A stretch of DNA of 64,000 nucleotides from positions 28,109,201 through 28,173,200 of the forward strand of contig OZ038422.1 of NCBI GenBank assembly GCA_964036155.1, in the 5' to 3' direction. Of this stretch, positions 12,923 to 25,773 are shown one piece after another. Under the pieces are notes generated by a model. The model ran no database searches, had not been told where the DNA came from, and saw only the letters and a list, made by a program, of their open reading frames with translations. Position numbers and translations under genes: made by a program. Origin of the DNA: Diploscapter coronatus. Taxonomy: Eukaryota; Nematoda; Chromadorea; Rhabditida; Rhabditidae. Each line of letters begins with the position of its first letter. Position 1 is the stretch's first letter.

Positions 12923-13427
12923 CTTATGATACATTGTAAATAATAGTTAACTTTAAAATAAATAACTAATTTAAACCTTGAACCATGGTGTCGATGTATC
13001 GTTGTTTCGGTGTAACCTTCATCTGTTTTTTTGATCGATGAAAGTTGAAAGTATCTTGGAGAAACATTCGGAAGATAGTATTAGAAAAGCAAGGCTGAAA
13101 ACAAGGAAATAACATGGGCTAAAGAAAACGACTATCATCTCCGACTTTGCCTATGCCCTCCGACGTCATGACCTCGCGTTTTCTACGTCCCTCTTTTCTT
13201 TAGAGTGATTTTCAGGCGGTCAAAGAAATTTAGACACTTCAGAAGGTCGAGAGAATCCAAGACAAAAACAAGTTTCTCATGAAAACGAACCCCAGAGGAC
13301 GTCTAGGGAAAGCTGACCTATTTCGTATCGACCATTACTCAGTCAGGCTTGGCGCGGTAGGTGATTTTGTAAATTCCGTGTTTTTCTTGTGAAAGAGCCA
13401 ACTTTCAGGGAATTAGGAGGAAGCAAA
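12923..13427. other. Intergenic, upstream of the F-box gene
   Basis: It contains the poly(A) signal of the saposin gene at its left end. An ACTTTCAG acceptor 20 bases before the F-box ATG may be a trans-splice site. No gene is seen. Confidence 0.35.
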
Positions 13428-14269
13428 ATGCTGGATATAATGCCAGTAGAAATGATCTACGAGGTCCTCGAGAAATTGACTTATCCGGACGCCATAAGGC
13501 TTTCTCAAACCGACAAACGACTGAAAGCCGTGATAAAGAATTCTGGAAAGGCCTTCCCCAAGTTACAAGTTGAACACGCCGAAATTTACGGTCTACAAAA
13601 TGAAAGTCGAGTAAAACTTTTTATTTTCCAAAATTCTAACCAAAAATCTCAAATTTTAGCCCTATTGGGTTCGAGCCAGTCTACTGCTAGATAAAGGCCT
13701 CAGATTGAATATCTGGGTTCATTTTATCATCGGGCAGAAATCGCTCTATTATTGTCGGGCCAAATCACTTCAAAAATTGGAAGCTGGCAAAATTGAAGAA
13801 GACTTTTTATCTCATCTCCAAAATGGTAAAAATTCTTTTATTTTCCATAGAATATTAATTCTTTTAGAAATTCTATCCCAGAATAGTCCGAATTATTGTG
13901 GCTTTGTATCGCCTTGGTTGAGATACATAACCTGTACAGATGAAACCGATGCTATGAATTCCGTGTGTAAATTGGTGAAGACCCTTTTCAACCGTGCTAA
14001 AGTCCAAAAACTCACCTTAGTAAGTTTTTTTTCGTAAAAATATAACTTGTTTGAAGTTTTAGAAGAAACTAAACACCGAATTTCTGTGCAAATTAAATGA
14101 CGCCGTCAATATTTGCGACGTTGAAGTCGACGATGTTGAAGTGATGAAGATAATAAAAAGTCGAAGCGATTTACCTGGAAGTTCGGATAAACTCAAGGAC
14201 GCCGATAAAAGTCTATTCGAAATGCAACTATTCAGGAAGAGTCAATTATCTGTCATTGCTAACATGTAA
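13428..14269 (+). CDS. F-box domain protein
   Basis: Exons 13428-13610, 13660-13825, 13868-14019 and 14063-14269 give 235 residues, with introns of 42-49 bp. An F-box occupies residues about 3-40 (MPVEMIYEVLEKL, then LSQTDKRLKAVI). This is the Skp1-binding module that puts a substrate receptor into an SCF ubiquitin ligase. The rest has no repeat type I can name; it may be the diverged FTH/DUF38-like tail common in expanded nematode F-box families. Acidic and basic stretches alternate near the end. AATAAA lies at 14397. Substrate unknown. Confidence 0.75.
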
Positions 14270-14688
14270 ATATTTACCTATTTTATTTTGTACCATGCTA
14301 AAACAAATACCTTTTGCAATATGACTTCGTTGAAAAACAAATTTATGATTTGTCAAAACAAAATACCCAAATATACAAATATTACAAATAAACGTTTTAC
14401 CCATATATTCTTTCATTCATAGAGGCAAAATAGGCGATGCAATTTGAATGTACATGAATTGCATGCGCACCCAACTAAATACATATGATTGAAATAAAAT
14501 TGGCAGTGATTCAAATAAGCTATAAAACTTATGAGAAGTTATAGAAGACTAGCTCTGAAATCCGTAGAATTCATCAATAATTTGAAAACGCGGCTATTTT
14601 AATCAAATATAATATTCAAAGACAAAATATAAAGCTTATATGACAGTTAGAAATCCTAATTGTTTATTTTCTAACCTAACATTTCAAA
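14270..14688. other. Convergent 3' region
   Basis: It lies between the stops of the F-box gene and the patched-related gene and holds both 3' UTRs. No further gene is seen. Confidence 0.4.
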
Positions 14689-17600
14689 TTAGTTATTAGA
14701 AATCTTCCCTTCACTCGACGACGGAGATATTTTCCAGGCGAAGAGTTTAGCCAGAGAGGAAAGCGACTAAATAATTTCTATATCTAAACTATTTAAATAT
14801 CTCTATACCTGATTATCAGACAGCTTTCTTTTAAATATCGATTTACGAATATCCGTCAACGCACATAGGAAGGCCGGTACTAATATTAGTCCATGAATAA
14901 GTCCTAGCGACACTACCAAGAACATTGTTTTGACGAAGACCTGAAATATCAAATTAACTTTTAACTCATATAACTTAATACCTCGCTCATATAAGTGCTA
15001 ACAAACAATAGACATAGCACGAATAGTATCGTCGAAATGCCGCATTGAAGTAATGGGAAACCTATCGCTGCAAGGGACCTGAAAATGAAAAATTGCCTTG
15101 GAGCATGCGATTCCTCCTTTCAGACCCGACGAAAATAAAGCTTCGAAAAGACTCGACAGTGAGTGCAGATCGTATTTTTCCTATTCATCACTATTTTTGA
15201 TTACTTTTCGATTTTCTCCATTTTTTAAGTTTTTCGATAATTTTCGCTATTTTATCTCAGAGGCTGCTAAAATCATCAGCTATTGATCTGATACCGATAA
15301 AGCTATAAAATTCGCTAAAACAAATCGAACAAAACAGAAGAAAGATAAGCTGATAAGTTTTCTGTGCGCAGCGATTGCAGAAAAAAACTGAGTAAGCGTG
15401 GAAAATCGGCTGGATGCCGAGCGTCCATCAAATACGCGTTTTTTGAAAGGAGAAATCGCAAGTGCCTTGGAGATTTAGGTCCTACTTACCTCGCTACCCT
15501 CTTATAAGGGAGCGAATCAGGCTCTTCAAGACCTTCTCGGAAGTAGTGGAAGGTGATGTGGGCTAAATTTTGCTATTTTACAAACAAAAAAAGTAGAATT
15601 TTCTGATACCAGGAAAGTCCACTGAGAATCCTATTGACATAATTGTGGTGGCCATTGAAATCGGGTCTAGATCAATGCTCCAATAGGAGAGGAAACCGAA
15701 GACTCCTTTAAACATAATTTATTAAAAATAAGATCATATCTTAAAATATACATACCTATACAGATCGACGTAATGGCTAGAGTCGCCACAATGACGGTGA
15801 ATACGTTGTACATGAAAAGGAAGCACACCAACATCATGCAGATCAAAGTGCAAACGGAAGTTGAAATTGTTCCGGGGAGAATTGTTTCCAGCTGAAATTC
15901 CCTCTTGTAAATGTTAAATTAAGAAATTTTACCGTATCGACGAATGGAGCGTAGTCATCAAAGATAGAAACATTCAGACTAGGATAGGAATCGGCGATGG
16001 ACCTCCACTTCAGCAGGAACTTCTTCCTGGCGCCAAAGTCACCAAGGGCTTCTCCGTGATACGAGACGGTGGCCCAGAAGCGGTTCAGCCTTGAAGATTC
16101 TAATTTATTTTCAGAAACAGACTATTTTCTTACGTTCCATTCTCATTGAATCGCACGAATCCATTCCAATGCTGGAATTCAGGCCAGGACAGGAACGACG
16201 CCATCTTTTGCCGACTGAACTTGTCAGGAACAGACTAAAATAAGTCCTTAAGTTTCAGAAGTTCTAAGATGCTTGAATACCGCATTTGCGTCCTCTTCCT
16301 CAAACTCCTCCAGTTCCTCTTCAGCATCAGCCATCTTCTCGTACATTTGGTAGTCTCTGAATTCACTCCAATTGAGAATTCATAGAAATTTCCTTACCGA
16401 ACAAAGTAATGGCTGAATTTAGGTCCCAAACACTCGGGGATGGCTTCAAATTCTTCGATCAGTTTATTCGTCAGTAGCAGTTGGTTCGGATTGGAGAGGT
16501 TTCCAGGCCTTTGCACGAAAATGTTGACTGTGGTGTAGTTGGGCAAAACGAATTGGTCTCTCAAGTGATTCATCTGAAGGAAATCATAATCAACCTGTCA
16601 TCAGATGAAGCTTTCCTATACCTGTATCAGCGGGGAGTCACTCAACACCAATTTGTCCGGAGTCAATTTGATCTGGATCTGCATTGCCCCCTTAATGGAG
16701 ACCAGAAGGTAGACGAAGACAGAAATCGCCAAAAGAATTGCCGTGAATTTATTCGCTAACCACTGGGAGTAGTCATCGAGAAGACGAATGTACTGAAAGA
16801 ATATCTATCTCGATTCGGCTTCATGACTTGGGAGTACCGTTTCATTTTCCAGTGGATCCCATTTGACGTCTTTCGTCTTGTGTTCGTTCCGCATGTCGTA
16901 GTTACCGGTGATCGACATCAAGGCAGCGTACATTGTAATCTAAAAATACTACTTCAATTAATTTCCTCAGATTGATAAAGACAATGTTCAAACTGAAGCT
17001 TTTCGTTATTTTCTATATATATTTTTTTGTTGATATAAAAAAAGTACCTGATAGAAGAAGTCGAACAAGATAGCAACAGCGTTTCCCGCACAGAAGAGTT
17101 GAATCTCAGGAGTAGGAGTGTAAATGCCGATGATGAAGGCCAGGAAGTTCGTCAGGGAAGTGATAGCTACGGACGGACCGACATCCACCAGAATCCAGGC
17201 AATTCTATGAATTTCTCGATGCACTTCGGACTTATTTCAAAAATGAACACCTGTCCCGTTTCGTCATGCTCCGATCCTTATTCGTGATCCGCATCCAACT
17301 GTTGATCATCAGGAAGGCATCATCGACACCTACAAATAGAAGGCAATTTTTGGATCATGAAGTTTAGACATGTTCAAAAGATTGGTTGCATTTTCTGAAG
17401 CATGACAATCGGATGCCGTCATCGAAGCGTGCAATCTTTCAAAGAAGCATACCAATAGCAAGGATCAGGAAAGGAGTGACAGCCAAAATCGTGCCGAAAC
17501 GAAATCCGAACCAGAAAAGAAGGCCCAGAGCTGATGAAGTAGCAAGTAGTGGACAGACACACCCGAACAAAGCTAGGACGAGCTTGTGGATGGACAGCTA

Positions 17601-20600
17601 AAATAATTGATTTTTAAAGAAAATATTTCTGATCATGCTACACCTATCTAATTTGCATACGATCTTTTATTTTTCCCGTTTCTGCTAAAACGTGACTTTG
17701 ACGACTTGAAAACAACCCATTTTTAGAATAGAGTAAGATGGATGGGAATAGTATTGAGAACGTTCTAAGTTTAAAGAAAAAAACTACATCTTACCCGATA
17801 ATTTGGGGATTAGTTTCAAACTATAGCGTATTTGAATACGAAGTTTAATAGATTGCTTCTAAAAATAGAAATAGTCTACCTGATGCATTTTCGTGCTGCT
17901 ATAGTAGACGGTCACAATCGAGAATATACTCATAATCGCGAAACCCACTGCGATGTAGGGGAATATTGTTAATCCTAAGAATTATTTCATAGTTTCAAAA
18001 CAATACTAAACAGATGTACCAGTTCTAACTATCTCATCTCCGGTATAAGTTAATGATAGCGCATATATATTGAGTAGATTCGATTTATGGACCCTAAATA
18101 TTACCATGGTTGAATTGAAATTAGATTAATTTAAATTGTACTTGTGAAAGTAGGTACTAAGCATGCGTTCATATTCGGCTACGTCTTCCTTCACCCAGCC
18201 CAAAGGAGGGTTCGCTCGGAATTGCATCACGACTATCTTCAGGTATTCCAAGGAATGGTCTGATTCATTAGTTCGGACTCCAAAGAAATTAGGGCTCAAA
18301 TCTAGTTCTTTTCCAAGGACCTAAAATTAGTCACTATAACTTCGTCTAAAATTCAAAAATACCTCCATGATAGGAAAAGTTAAAGAGATCCTTTGATTTT
18401 CGTCCGTTTCATTGTTATTCGTGCCCCGTAGAGTTAGACCGTTCTAAATGAATTTCCAAAAGTAAATTATTGACGTTTTCAGATTTACATAAAATTGCCG
18501 GATAGGCTCGTTGACCATGCAAAAATCGGAACACATCGTGTAGAAGGATTGATTTTTATGGGTCAAATTCGAGCCAACAATTTCCATGATTTCAACCACT
18601 TCCTTCATATGGGGATATCGGGACATGGAACCGTTATCCTAAAGATATATATATATATATAGCTATTTTGGTCGTTAATAACTGTAGTACGAGTACTGTG
18701 AAAGTAGTACTGCAATTAGTAAAGATAGTAGCATACAAGTTAAGGAAATTCGGTATTTTGAAACTCATGAAGTACTTTAATAGATTTTGAAGTGCTACTT
18801 TAATTATTCTCATCTTTAGCCTATTTATTTTACCTTAGCAGTAATTAATAGGAAAACTGCTACTGGTTCCCCTTTCGACGAAAAATATTCACTGTACGAC
18901 GCAATTTCATCTAAGGACCTCGCTCCGTAAGGAGTATATCCTAAAATTACTCGGTGAGTTATATATTTTTATTCTTAAAATTCCCCGAATAGATTATATT
19001 CTATTATGCGAATCCTAGACAGAAACAAATTCAAGGTCTTATTTTCTTATTCTTATATTTACGCCAATCCAAAAATCGAATATCATGTGACTTAGGTGAT
19101 TCACTTCAAGGTCGCAGCATTTTTGGTCGAAAATTGGGCGAAGAATCAAATTCAAACAGGATAGGCCATTTTTAATATTGGTCCCATCATTTATGTGTAA
19201 TTAGTAAGTATTTTGTGCGATAGAATTTAACTTTAATAGACTAGACAGAGATTAGCAATCTTTGACCTGTCTTAATGTCGTCTTCCTGCTTGGTAAACGC
19301 GATTTTCGAGGAACACAAGGCCGAGAACAAGAGTGTAACCTGAAATTAAATGATTCAGAACTTGGGTAATTTGACACATTCCCTGGGTTACGGTAGTTTT
19401 ATCAAGTTATTTAAAAGTTGATTAGTCGAGTATTTATACTTTGATACTATCAGTAGATATTTCTAAATTACTTCCAGAATAATTATATTTTGATCATCAT
19501 GCTATTTTTACTATGATTACCAAAATCCCGCATTTTGGAAGTATTAACTGAGTTTTCGTAATTTTCGTGTTTTGCTCGACAATTTCTCCCTGCGAAATTT
19601 ACTTTGTTTGGTCTAAAGAAGATCTATTTTCCTTTGAAGAAAAAACTCGGGTGGGAACGAAAAATTTCGCTGAATTGATTTTGGTGGCGACTCCTTTCCC
19701 GTCCGGCGTCCCTTTTCTCAATGTCACATTTATCAATTTGATGATCGAATGAACGACGATATTTACGAGTTTTTCGTCGGGAAGAACCAGCATTTCGTCG
19801 CCTCTGTGACGCAAATTTCTGCAGAAGAGAAATTCAATTCTGTTCGACGCCAATTTAGCGAATTTCCAGCTATCATTTGTCAAAACGTTGTGCGATAACA
19901 ATCAAAGTATGCCTGAGCGTCCAATTTTCCGGACAAAATAAAGCACCTTTGATAAAAAAACCTTGAATTTTTTGGGAATAGGTTATAAGGTTGCATCATC
20001 GGTTTGACTCCTTTCCCTTTCCTCAAAACCGGTCAGCTTATACCATCCCAATATGTGCTTCCATACAAGGCTGTAACCAACAAAACGTGAAAAGTAAACT
20101 ACAGAAAGTCGGAGAAATTTATGAATATGTCTCCATTGAAAGTTATCCAATTTCCGACATGTACCAAGTCTGACCTATAGTCAACTGGTAAGTTATGCAT
20201 TTAAAAAAAAGATTACAGAAATTAGGTCAGGTTCGAATAAACATTGACCCATGATTGTTGCAAAAACGGTATAAATTTAAAATCATTGGCAACAAACGCC
20301 ACGATTACTAACATTGTTATCATATTATCATGTAATTCTACAGAAAGCGAGACTGAATGGTTAGTGATGGCAAACTTCCTATATTGAACCTGAGAGGTGA
20401 AAAGAAATCATCAATACCCACAGGCGCTATTCTTTTCATTATCATTCTACACGTATTCGTAGTGACCCCAAAATGACCGTTATTAGTAGTAAGCGTTAAG
20501 CTACCGTCGCGCTTCAACCTGTTTTATGAATGATAAGTATCGGGTAAAAGAAGCTTCGCTTCAGAAATATAGCAAAATGTATGAGTTGTGAAATTTGAAG

Positions 20601-22479
20601 CGACAGACGAATTTTGATGATTTTGAGGAGGCATCGGCAAAAACTCGCTTTTTGTCAAAATGCTAGATCAGTCACGTTACATTTTGGCGAAGATAGTAAA
20701 TGGTGAAAAATCCCCAAAGTAATTAAATATATCAACAATAACATCGAAAAGTTCTATATTTATGTTTGCCAAACCAATTATATAATTAGTAAACAATCTA
20801 ATTTTGAACCTTTTCTCTTATACCTTCGACGAAAACAAGCCTAACTTTGCTATCTGGTGATTTATGGAAACCGAAAGAAGTTTCTACTGACCAAAACAAA
20901 ACCGGACCCAAACCTAATGGGCTTATAATTTGGCACCTGGACTAGCTGGCCAGGAGATTTTATAAATCTTCCTTGCAGATTAACTTTAGCTTCGGATTAA
21001 ACCAAAATGATCAAAAAGTTGCATCACAAGTGCAATTTTCAAATGAGGCGCTAAGTTTTCATTCGGTTTTTGTTCTCAACGAAGTAAATACTATGTATTC
21101 TACACAATCATATAGGAAGTGCTATATATGAAATATGGTTTTCACTCTATGCTTTATCATTCGATGATAAATCTTGTATTTTGACGTTTCTTAGATTCTG
21201 CTTCAAGTTTATCTGTTCTCTTTATTCCATTCATGGCTGCCTGTATTTGTATCACAAGAAGAACGATTTTCTCGTTTTTTTCTTGCCTCTATTCAAACTC
21301 TTCAAGCTTTCTCTTTTCAATGTCGAAATAGCATTGTATTTGAAGACGACAAAAGAAATCACGCTTGAGGCGTTTTGAGTGAAAACATGCAAATATCGAG
21401 ACCATCTTCGTGATTTCCTGACTCACTGATAAGAAATGGATCTCAGTGATAAAATGATAATGATTTGTAATGATAACTTCTGATCTATTTCTTTCACTTC
21501 AAAAAGCGAATTCCATTCCAAAAAGTGGAGTGACCTTTAGAAGAAAAAAGAATTCATTGCAAGATCTAAACGGAAAAAGAGACCTTTTGAAAAATCCTAT
21601 CTCTAAAATGATAAGCGCCCAATTGGCTAAACTCCTACGTCGGAAATTAATGTGTCGTTTTTCTGATTTTTTCTCTTAAAAATCAATGATAAAGCGTAGG
21701 CGGCAAAATTCATATTTTATACAGCCCTGAGTATTGGAACATAACTTTTCCCATGATATGACAAAATATAAAGGACGGAAATCGTATTTTAGACGGCATT
21801 TCATATTTGAGTTGAAAAACGCAAGATTTTCACATGAAATCCACATTGTCTTCGGATCTCATCGTTTCATCATTTTTATCACGTCCCAGATGTCTTTATC
21901 ACGTCACCTATTAGCTGGATTGGGAGAGAAAAAACAAGGCCTATTTTCCCATTCATGAGATTAGCGAACAAAACCTAGGCGCGAGGAAAGACCGTTCAAT
22001 TATTCTCTTCACATTTATTGCAGAAAAATGTCTCCAAAGTAGTTGAAGCGTTCATGATGATGGGATATGATAAGGATTGGGAATGAAGGAAAAAAGTATT
22101 TTCTCGTCAAGAATAAGTTATTTTCCTCTATAATATGGAAAACTGAGAGAAAAGTACAAGTAAATGAGTTTGATGTTGAAGATATAGTATACTGCACTCT
22201 TGCGAGTTGAAATTTCGAGAAACGACGAGAAAAATCGCTTTGAAAAAGGAAAGTATTTATATTGACAATTGCTGAATTTACAAAAGAAAGTGTCAAGGTG
22301 TGTTTTTTTTTTAAAATATTTCTACTAATTTTTGATGTAGTAATTCATTTAATACTTACGATTAAGACGGCTTTATCGTGATCCGCTACGAAATGCCCGC
22401 ATTTTTGGAAGAACCAATTCAAAAAGCGGACGAAAATCGGCGGTCGGATTTCGTGGCGGTCAATTTGAGTTGAAGTCAT
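14689..22479 (-). CDS. Patched-related sterol-sensing-domain protein (PTR family)
   Basis: Exons in coding order: 22360-22479, 19267-19339, 18834-18940, 18489-18638, 18363-18443, 18142-18320, 18020-18093, 17880-17974, 17453-17597, 17251-17329, 17048-17204, 16838-16939, 16622-16792, 16398-16573, 16281-16356, 16134-16234, 15933-16089, 15756-15891, 15610-15705, 15490-15562, 14982-15078, 14809-14940, 14689-14766 (884 residues, all phases consistent). Layout: TM1 at the exon 1/2 join, a large luminal loop, the sterol-sensing block with [14 protein letters not shown], a second luminal loop with an acidic run ([13 protein letters not shown]), and a second membrane block with [18 protein letters not shown]. 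Worm PTR proteins act at apical membranes in moulting, cuticle lipid handling and channel shaping. The GxDDAF and GFSVDF motifs in paired helices are typical of RND-like transporters. The last exon adds a 25-residue tail; if its intron is not spliced, a stop follows one codon after the exon 22 end. Confidence 0.93.
18645..18661. repeat. (AT)n microsatellite
   Basis: Seventeen bases of alternating A and T in an intron of the patched-related gene. Confidence 0.8.
19340..22359. other. 3-kb first intron of the patched-related gene, with a possible nested reading frame
   Basis: This intron is far longer than its neighbours. On the minus strand at 19599-19901 there is an open frame with coding-like composition (for example [20 protein letters not shown], ending SSLDQTK then stop). 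It has no recognisable family, and it cannot join the patched-related gene in phase. It may be a remnant exon or a nested gene. The rest of the intron is AT-rich with no feature I can support. Confidence 0.25.
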
Positions 22480-22891
22480 CGGGATTTCTCAATAAACTTA
22501 TGCAATCTTTCCAGATCCTTTCAAGTTTAAAAAAGTGGAAAAAATCCTAAAATTTTAATTTAAACAAGAAATGTTAAAAAATTGAAAACAGGAAATTTTC
22601 GAACTGCTCTTTGCAAAGAAAATTTTCATTCTCTATGCAAAGGAGAAAGGAAGATTGCGTCCTTCTCTTCGTCTTTCTTCAACAAAATGGGCGTGGCCGG
22701 CGCCAAGAAGACGGAAAATGTTGAATAGCCGGTGGCTAGAGTCTGTCTGTCTTTCACCATTATGAAATGTCAGAAACGCAGAGCGAGCTTAGAAGAAATG
22801 ACTAAATCTTGCACGAAAAATGACTGATAAATACGAATATCAACTTTTCAGGTTTCAAATCGCTAAAAACTGGATTCCTATGCTTGAACTT
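22480..22891. other. Upstream region of the patched-related gene
   Basis: Likely promoter and 5' UTR of the minus-strand gene, ending at the palindrome. No gene is seen. Confidence 0.3.
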
Positions 22892-23612
22892 ACTAGGGAA
22901 GTGCGTGACCCCGGGATCTAACTTCAGAATAAAACCTATACCATCGGATAGAGCTCGTCGAGTTATCCAAGAATATGTAAAAAATTTTTGCCACAAACCA
23001 CCTGCTGCCTGTAGCCACGCCCGCAAAATATTAAGGAATTACACTATAAGGAGGTGCGTCCGAGGGAAAGGCGCGGGAATAGGGCGCTGTGGGGTGTAGC
23101 AGCGTGGTTTAGTGGAAGCGCGATGGATCCTGGCATAGGGTGCGTTTGCACTTTGTCAATAACTTCATTTTTCTACCTCTACATTGACATTTTTATTTTT
23201 GCAAAAAAATTATTTGCCTAATTCAAATAACAAAAAGTACCCATATAAACTCCTAAAATGTAATTTTAAAATATAGTTGATTACTTTACGATAAATTTTT
23301 TGCAAAAATAAATATATCGATGTAGAGGTAGAGAAATGAAGTTATTGATAAAGTGCAAACGCACCCTATGCCAGGATCCATCGCGCTTCCACTAAACCAC
23401 GCTGCTACACCCCACAGCGCCCTATTCCCGCGCCTTTCCCTCGGACGCACCTCCTTATAGTGTAATTCCTTAATATTTTGCGGGCGTGGCTACAGGCAGC
23501 AGGTGGTTTGTGGCAAAAATTTTTTACATATTCTTGGATAACTCGACGAGCTCTATCCGATGGTATAGGTTTTATTCTGAAGTTAGATCCCGGGGTCACG
23601 CACTTCCCTAGT
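22892..23612. repeat. 721-bp near-perfect palindrome with tRNA-like A-box
   Basis: Positions 22892-23213 are mirrored by 23292-23612 around a spacer of about 80 bp. The outer ~265 bp of each arm look identical by eye; only a few differences occur close to the spacer. Each arm holds CGTGGTTTAGTGGAAGCG (23103-23120 and its mirror), which resembles the A-box of a tRNA internal promoter. The arms are much richer in GC than the flanks. A 64-residue open frame is present in mirror image on both strands, but it is a product of the palindrome. It is most likely a recent foldback insertion or a tandem-inverted repeat derived from a tRNA-like short element. Confidence 0.85.
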
Positions 23613-23999
23613 TAGAAAACTTACAAGTTTGTAAGATTGTTCAGCAGAAAACTTGCTACAGGGAATTTATGTTGAACAGACTTAAGAAAAGATGTTCGTT
23701 AACGTTATTTTAATTTGATACTTTTCTAATACCTTCTGAAAGCTAAATATGAAGATCAACCCCATTTCTCACCATCCATCACTGATAATTTGATAGATTG
23801 CCTTTTCATTGGTTTCAATCTTTGAATTTCGCTCCTAAAACCGAGTTTATTCCGTGTCAATAACTTTGAAATGTGAAATGTTCAAATATCAAATTAAGGA
23901 ATAAAATAAGATAAAATCAACAATCTATACCCGAATAACAGTGCCAAATTTAAAAATAGCATTTCAAATATATCCTACTACCTAATCTATTTACCCATT
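23613..23999. other. Intergenic downstream of RNase H1
   Basis: AT-rich spacer between the palindrome and the RNase H1 stop codon. Nothing recognised. Confidence 0.4.
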
Positions 24000-25773
24000 C
24001 TATTTTTGCCTGTTTTCTCGTTTTCTGATTTTGTTTTTGCCCTCGACTTTGGGAATATTCCCGGAATTTTGCGGACTTTCTTTCTTCTTGTCGAACTTCG
24101 CCTTCGCTCCTCCGCTTCCATTGTCGTGTCTCATGGTTCTGTCAACGGCTGCGCCCTTTCTGAAAGTTTTCCTAATTAAACCTTTATTTGGAAAGCACAC
24201 TTAATTTATCGACGAAAAACTCGTAAAGTCCGCCTATTCACTCATTTTTAACAAGAAAGGAGTGAACGTTTCAGGAATCTGATTTTCAATTATTATCATA
24301 AGATTTTCGACAAAATAGGCCTCAAAAGCGTTTGAATATTTTTAATTCGACTGTAACAAGTGGCTTCTAGTACCTAGCGAGTTCGTCAGCGCCCTCGTTT
24401 CCCTCAATACCCGCGTGGCCGGCGACGTACTCGAACTTCACCTAAATTTTGAATAAGAAATGCAAATTTTTACAAAAAAATATTTTTTCAGAAGAATAAA
24501 AAAAACCTTACGTTGACTTCATCGAAAAGGGCGTCGATCCTTTTCAGCAGATCCTGGTTTTTCGCTGGCTGGCCGTCCGATTTGCACCAATTGTTTCTAA
24601 AAATTTCATCTCATCCCATTTTCAATCCCTATGCTTCAACGTTATATAATGATTAAGGATAGGTTTACTCTAGTATGTTTAGCCATGGGGAAATGTTAGA
24701 GACGGAGAATTGGTTTACTTTTTCCAAGAAATGATCCAATTGTCCATAGACTGAATGAGAAGCTGCGAGTCAGTTCTGATGATCATTTTCTTGATGTCGA
24801 GACCTTTGGCCTGAAAATTCTCATTCGGACCGAGTTACGGTAATTCCTCCTCTCCTAATTTTCTCAATCGAGCATATTTCCGTACCTGCTCGATAGCCTG
24901 AGCGACAGCCTCCAGCTCACCGCGATTGTTCGTTGCCTCGCCAGCGACGTTGCCCCATAGGTTGTTCGCGTGATCTCTGCCCCAAAAGACGCCCCAACCG
25001 GCCTAAAATTTTAAAAAATGAACATTTAAAAATAACTTACGATTTTTGAAAAATAATGCAATTTAAAAAAAAAAATTTATTTTTCTAGGATAAAAAATTA
25101 CCGACGCCCCACTCTTGCCATTCTTCGAGCACGCACCATCCGTGTAAACGATTTGGGCGTCCGTCCAATAGGCGTCATCGCTAAAATACAAAATATATAT
25201 TTGAATATTTTCTTCCGGGTAATAAATTGAGAAATTTAGCAATTGCGGGCAATTTTTAATTTTTTTTTATAAAAAAAATTCTCACAAATGCTGATTTCTC
25301 TGGGGAACTCCGAAGGTGGCGTGGAGGAGCCTTTTCTGGTTCCTGTTCGCATGTTTAGCCTCTGTCAGCAAAGTTCCCGAAGTCGACGCCGTCGTCTCGT
25401 TAGAAATCGTTGAACTCACCGCCCAAGGCCGGTAGTGCTTGTCTGAAACTTTTGCTTATTTTCGAAAAAGTCGATTTTCTAAATTCTATCTTTCGCACCA
25501 TTCGTATTTTTGTTCGCTGCGATGAACGCTAGGGCCTCTTGCTCTGTCGCGAACTTTTTGAATCTAAATAAAATGCCAATCTCTTTCAAAATCTCTTAAA
25601 ATAGCTGTTTTCTGGGAAAAAAGAAATCTTCTGTGAAATGTTGTATGTTATGCCAATTTCTCGACTCACTTAGCATTATTGAATCCCTGCACCTGTTTCT
25701 GGCACTCGGGCCAAGTGCGATAGACGCCAGGCGAGCGACCAACTGCCACCGCATAGTAAATCGGGCCGCCCAT
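24000..25773 (-). CDS. rnh-1: Ribonuclease H1
   Basis: Exons in coding order: 25670-25773, 25499-25563, 25286-25442, 25102-25180, 24886-25002, 24719-24810, 24512-24596, 24374-24441, 24000-24159 (308 residues). The N-terminal hybrid-binding domain (YYAVAVGRSPGVYRTWPEC, then FNNAKFKKF) is followed by a Ser/Thr-rich linker and a type 1 RNase H fold. The metal-binding residues are in YTDGACSKNG, NRGELEA and RTDSQ, plus the late GHAGIEGNEGADELA loop. It cleaves RNA in RNA-DNA hybrids in nucleus and/or mitochondria. An unusual lysine-rich tail of about 50 residues follows the catalytic domain. An acceptor (GTTTCAG) lies 21 bases before the ATG. In-frame codons continue upstream of the ATG to that acceptor, so an upstream targeting exon cannot be ruled out. 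Confidence 0.94.

Noticed and set aside
23101..23180. Possible tRNA gene
   Set aside because: Only an A-box-like stretch is present. No B-box, anticodon arm or acceptor stem could be built.
22884..23599. Identical 64-residue open frames on both strands
   Set aside because: They are mirror images created by the palindrome, with no signal of a real protein family.
25380..25440. Possible extra intron in the RNase H1 linker (GTGAGT ... CTGACAG)
   Set aside because: The linker is open without splicing and has coding-like codons; the site pair may be used alternatively but is not required.
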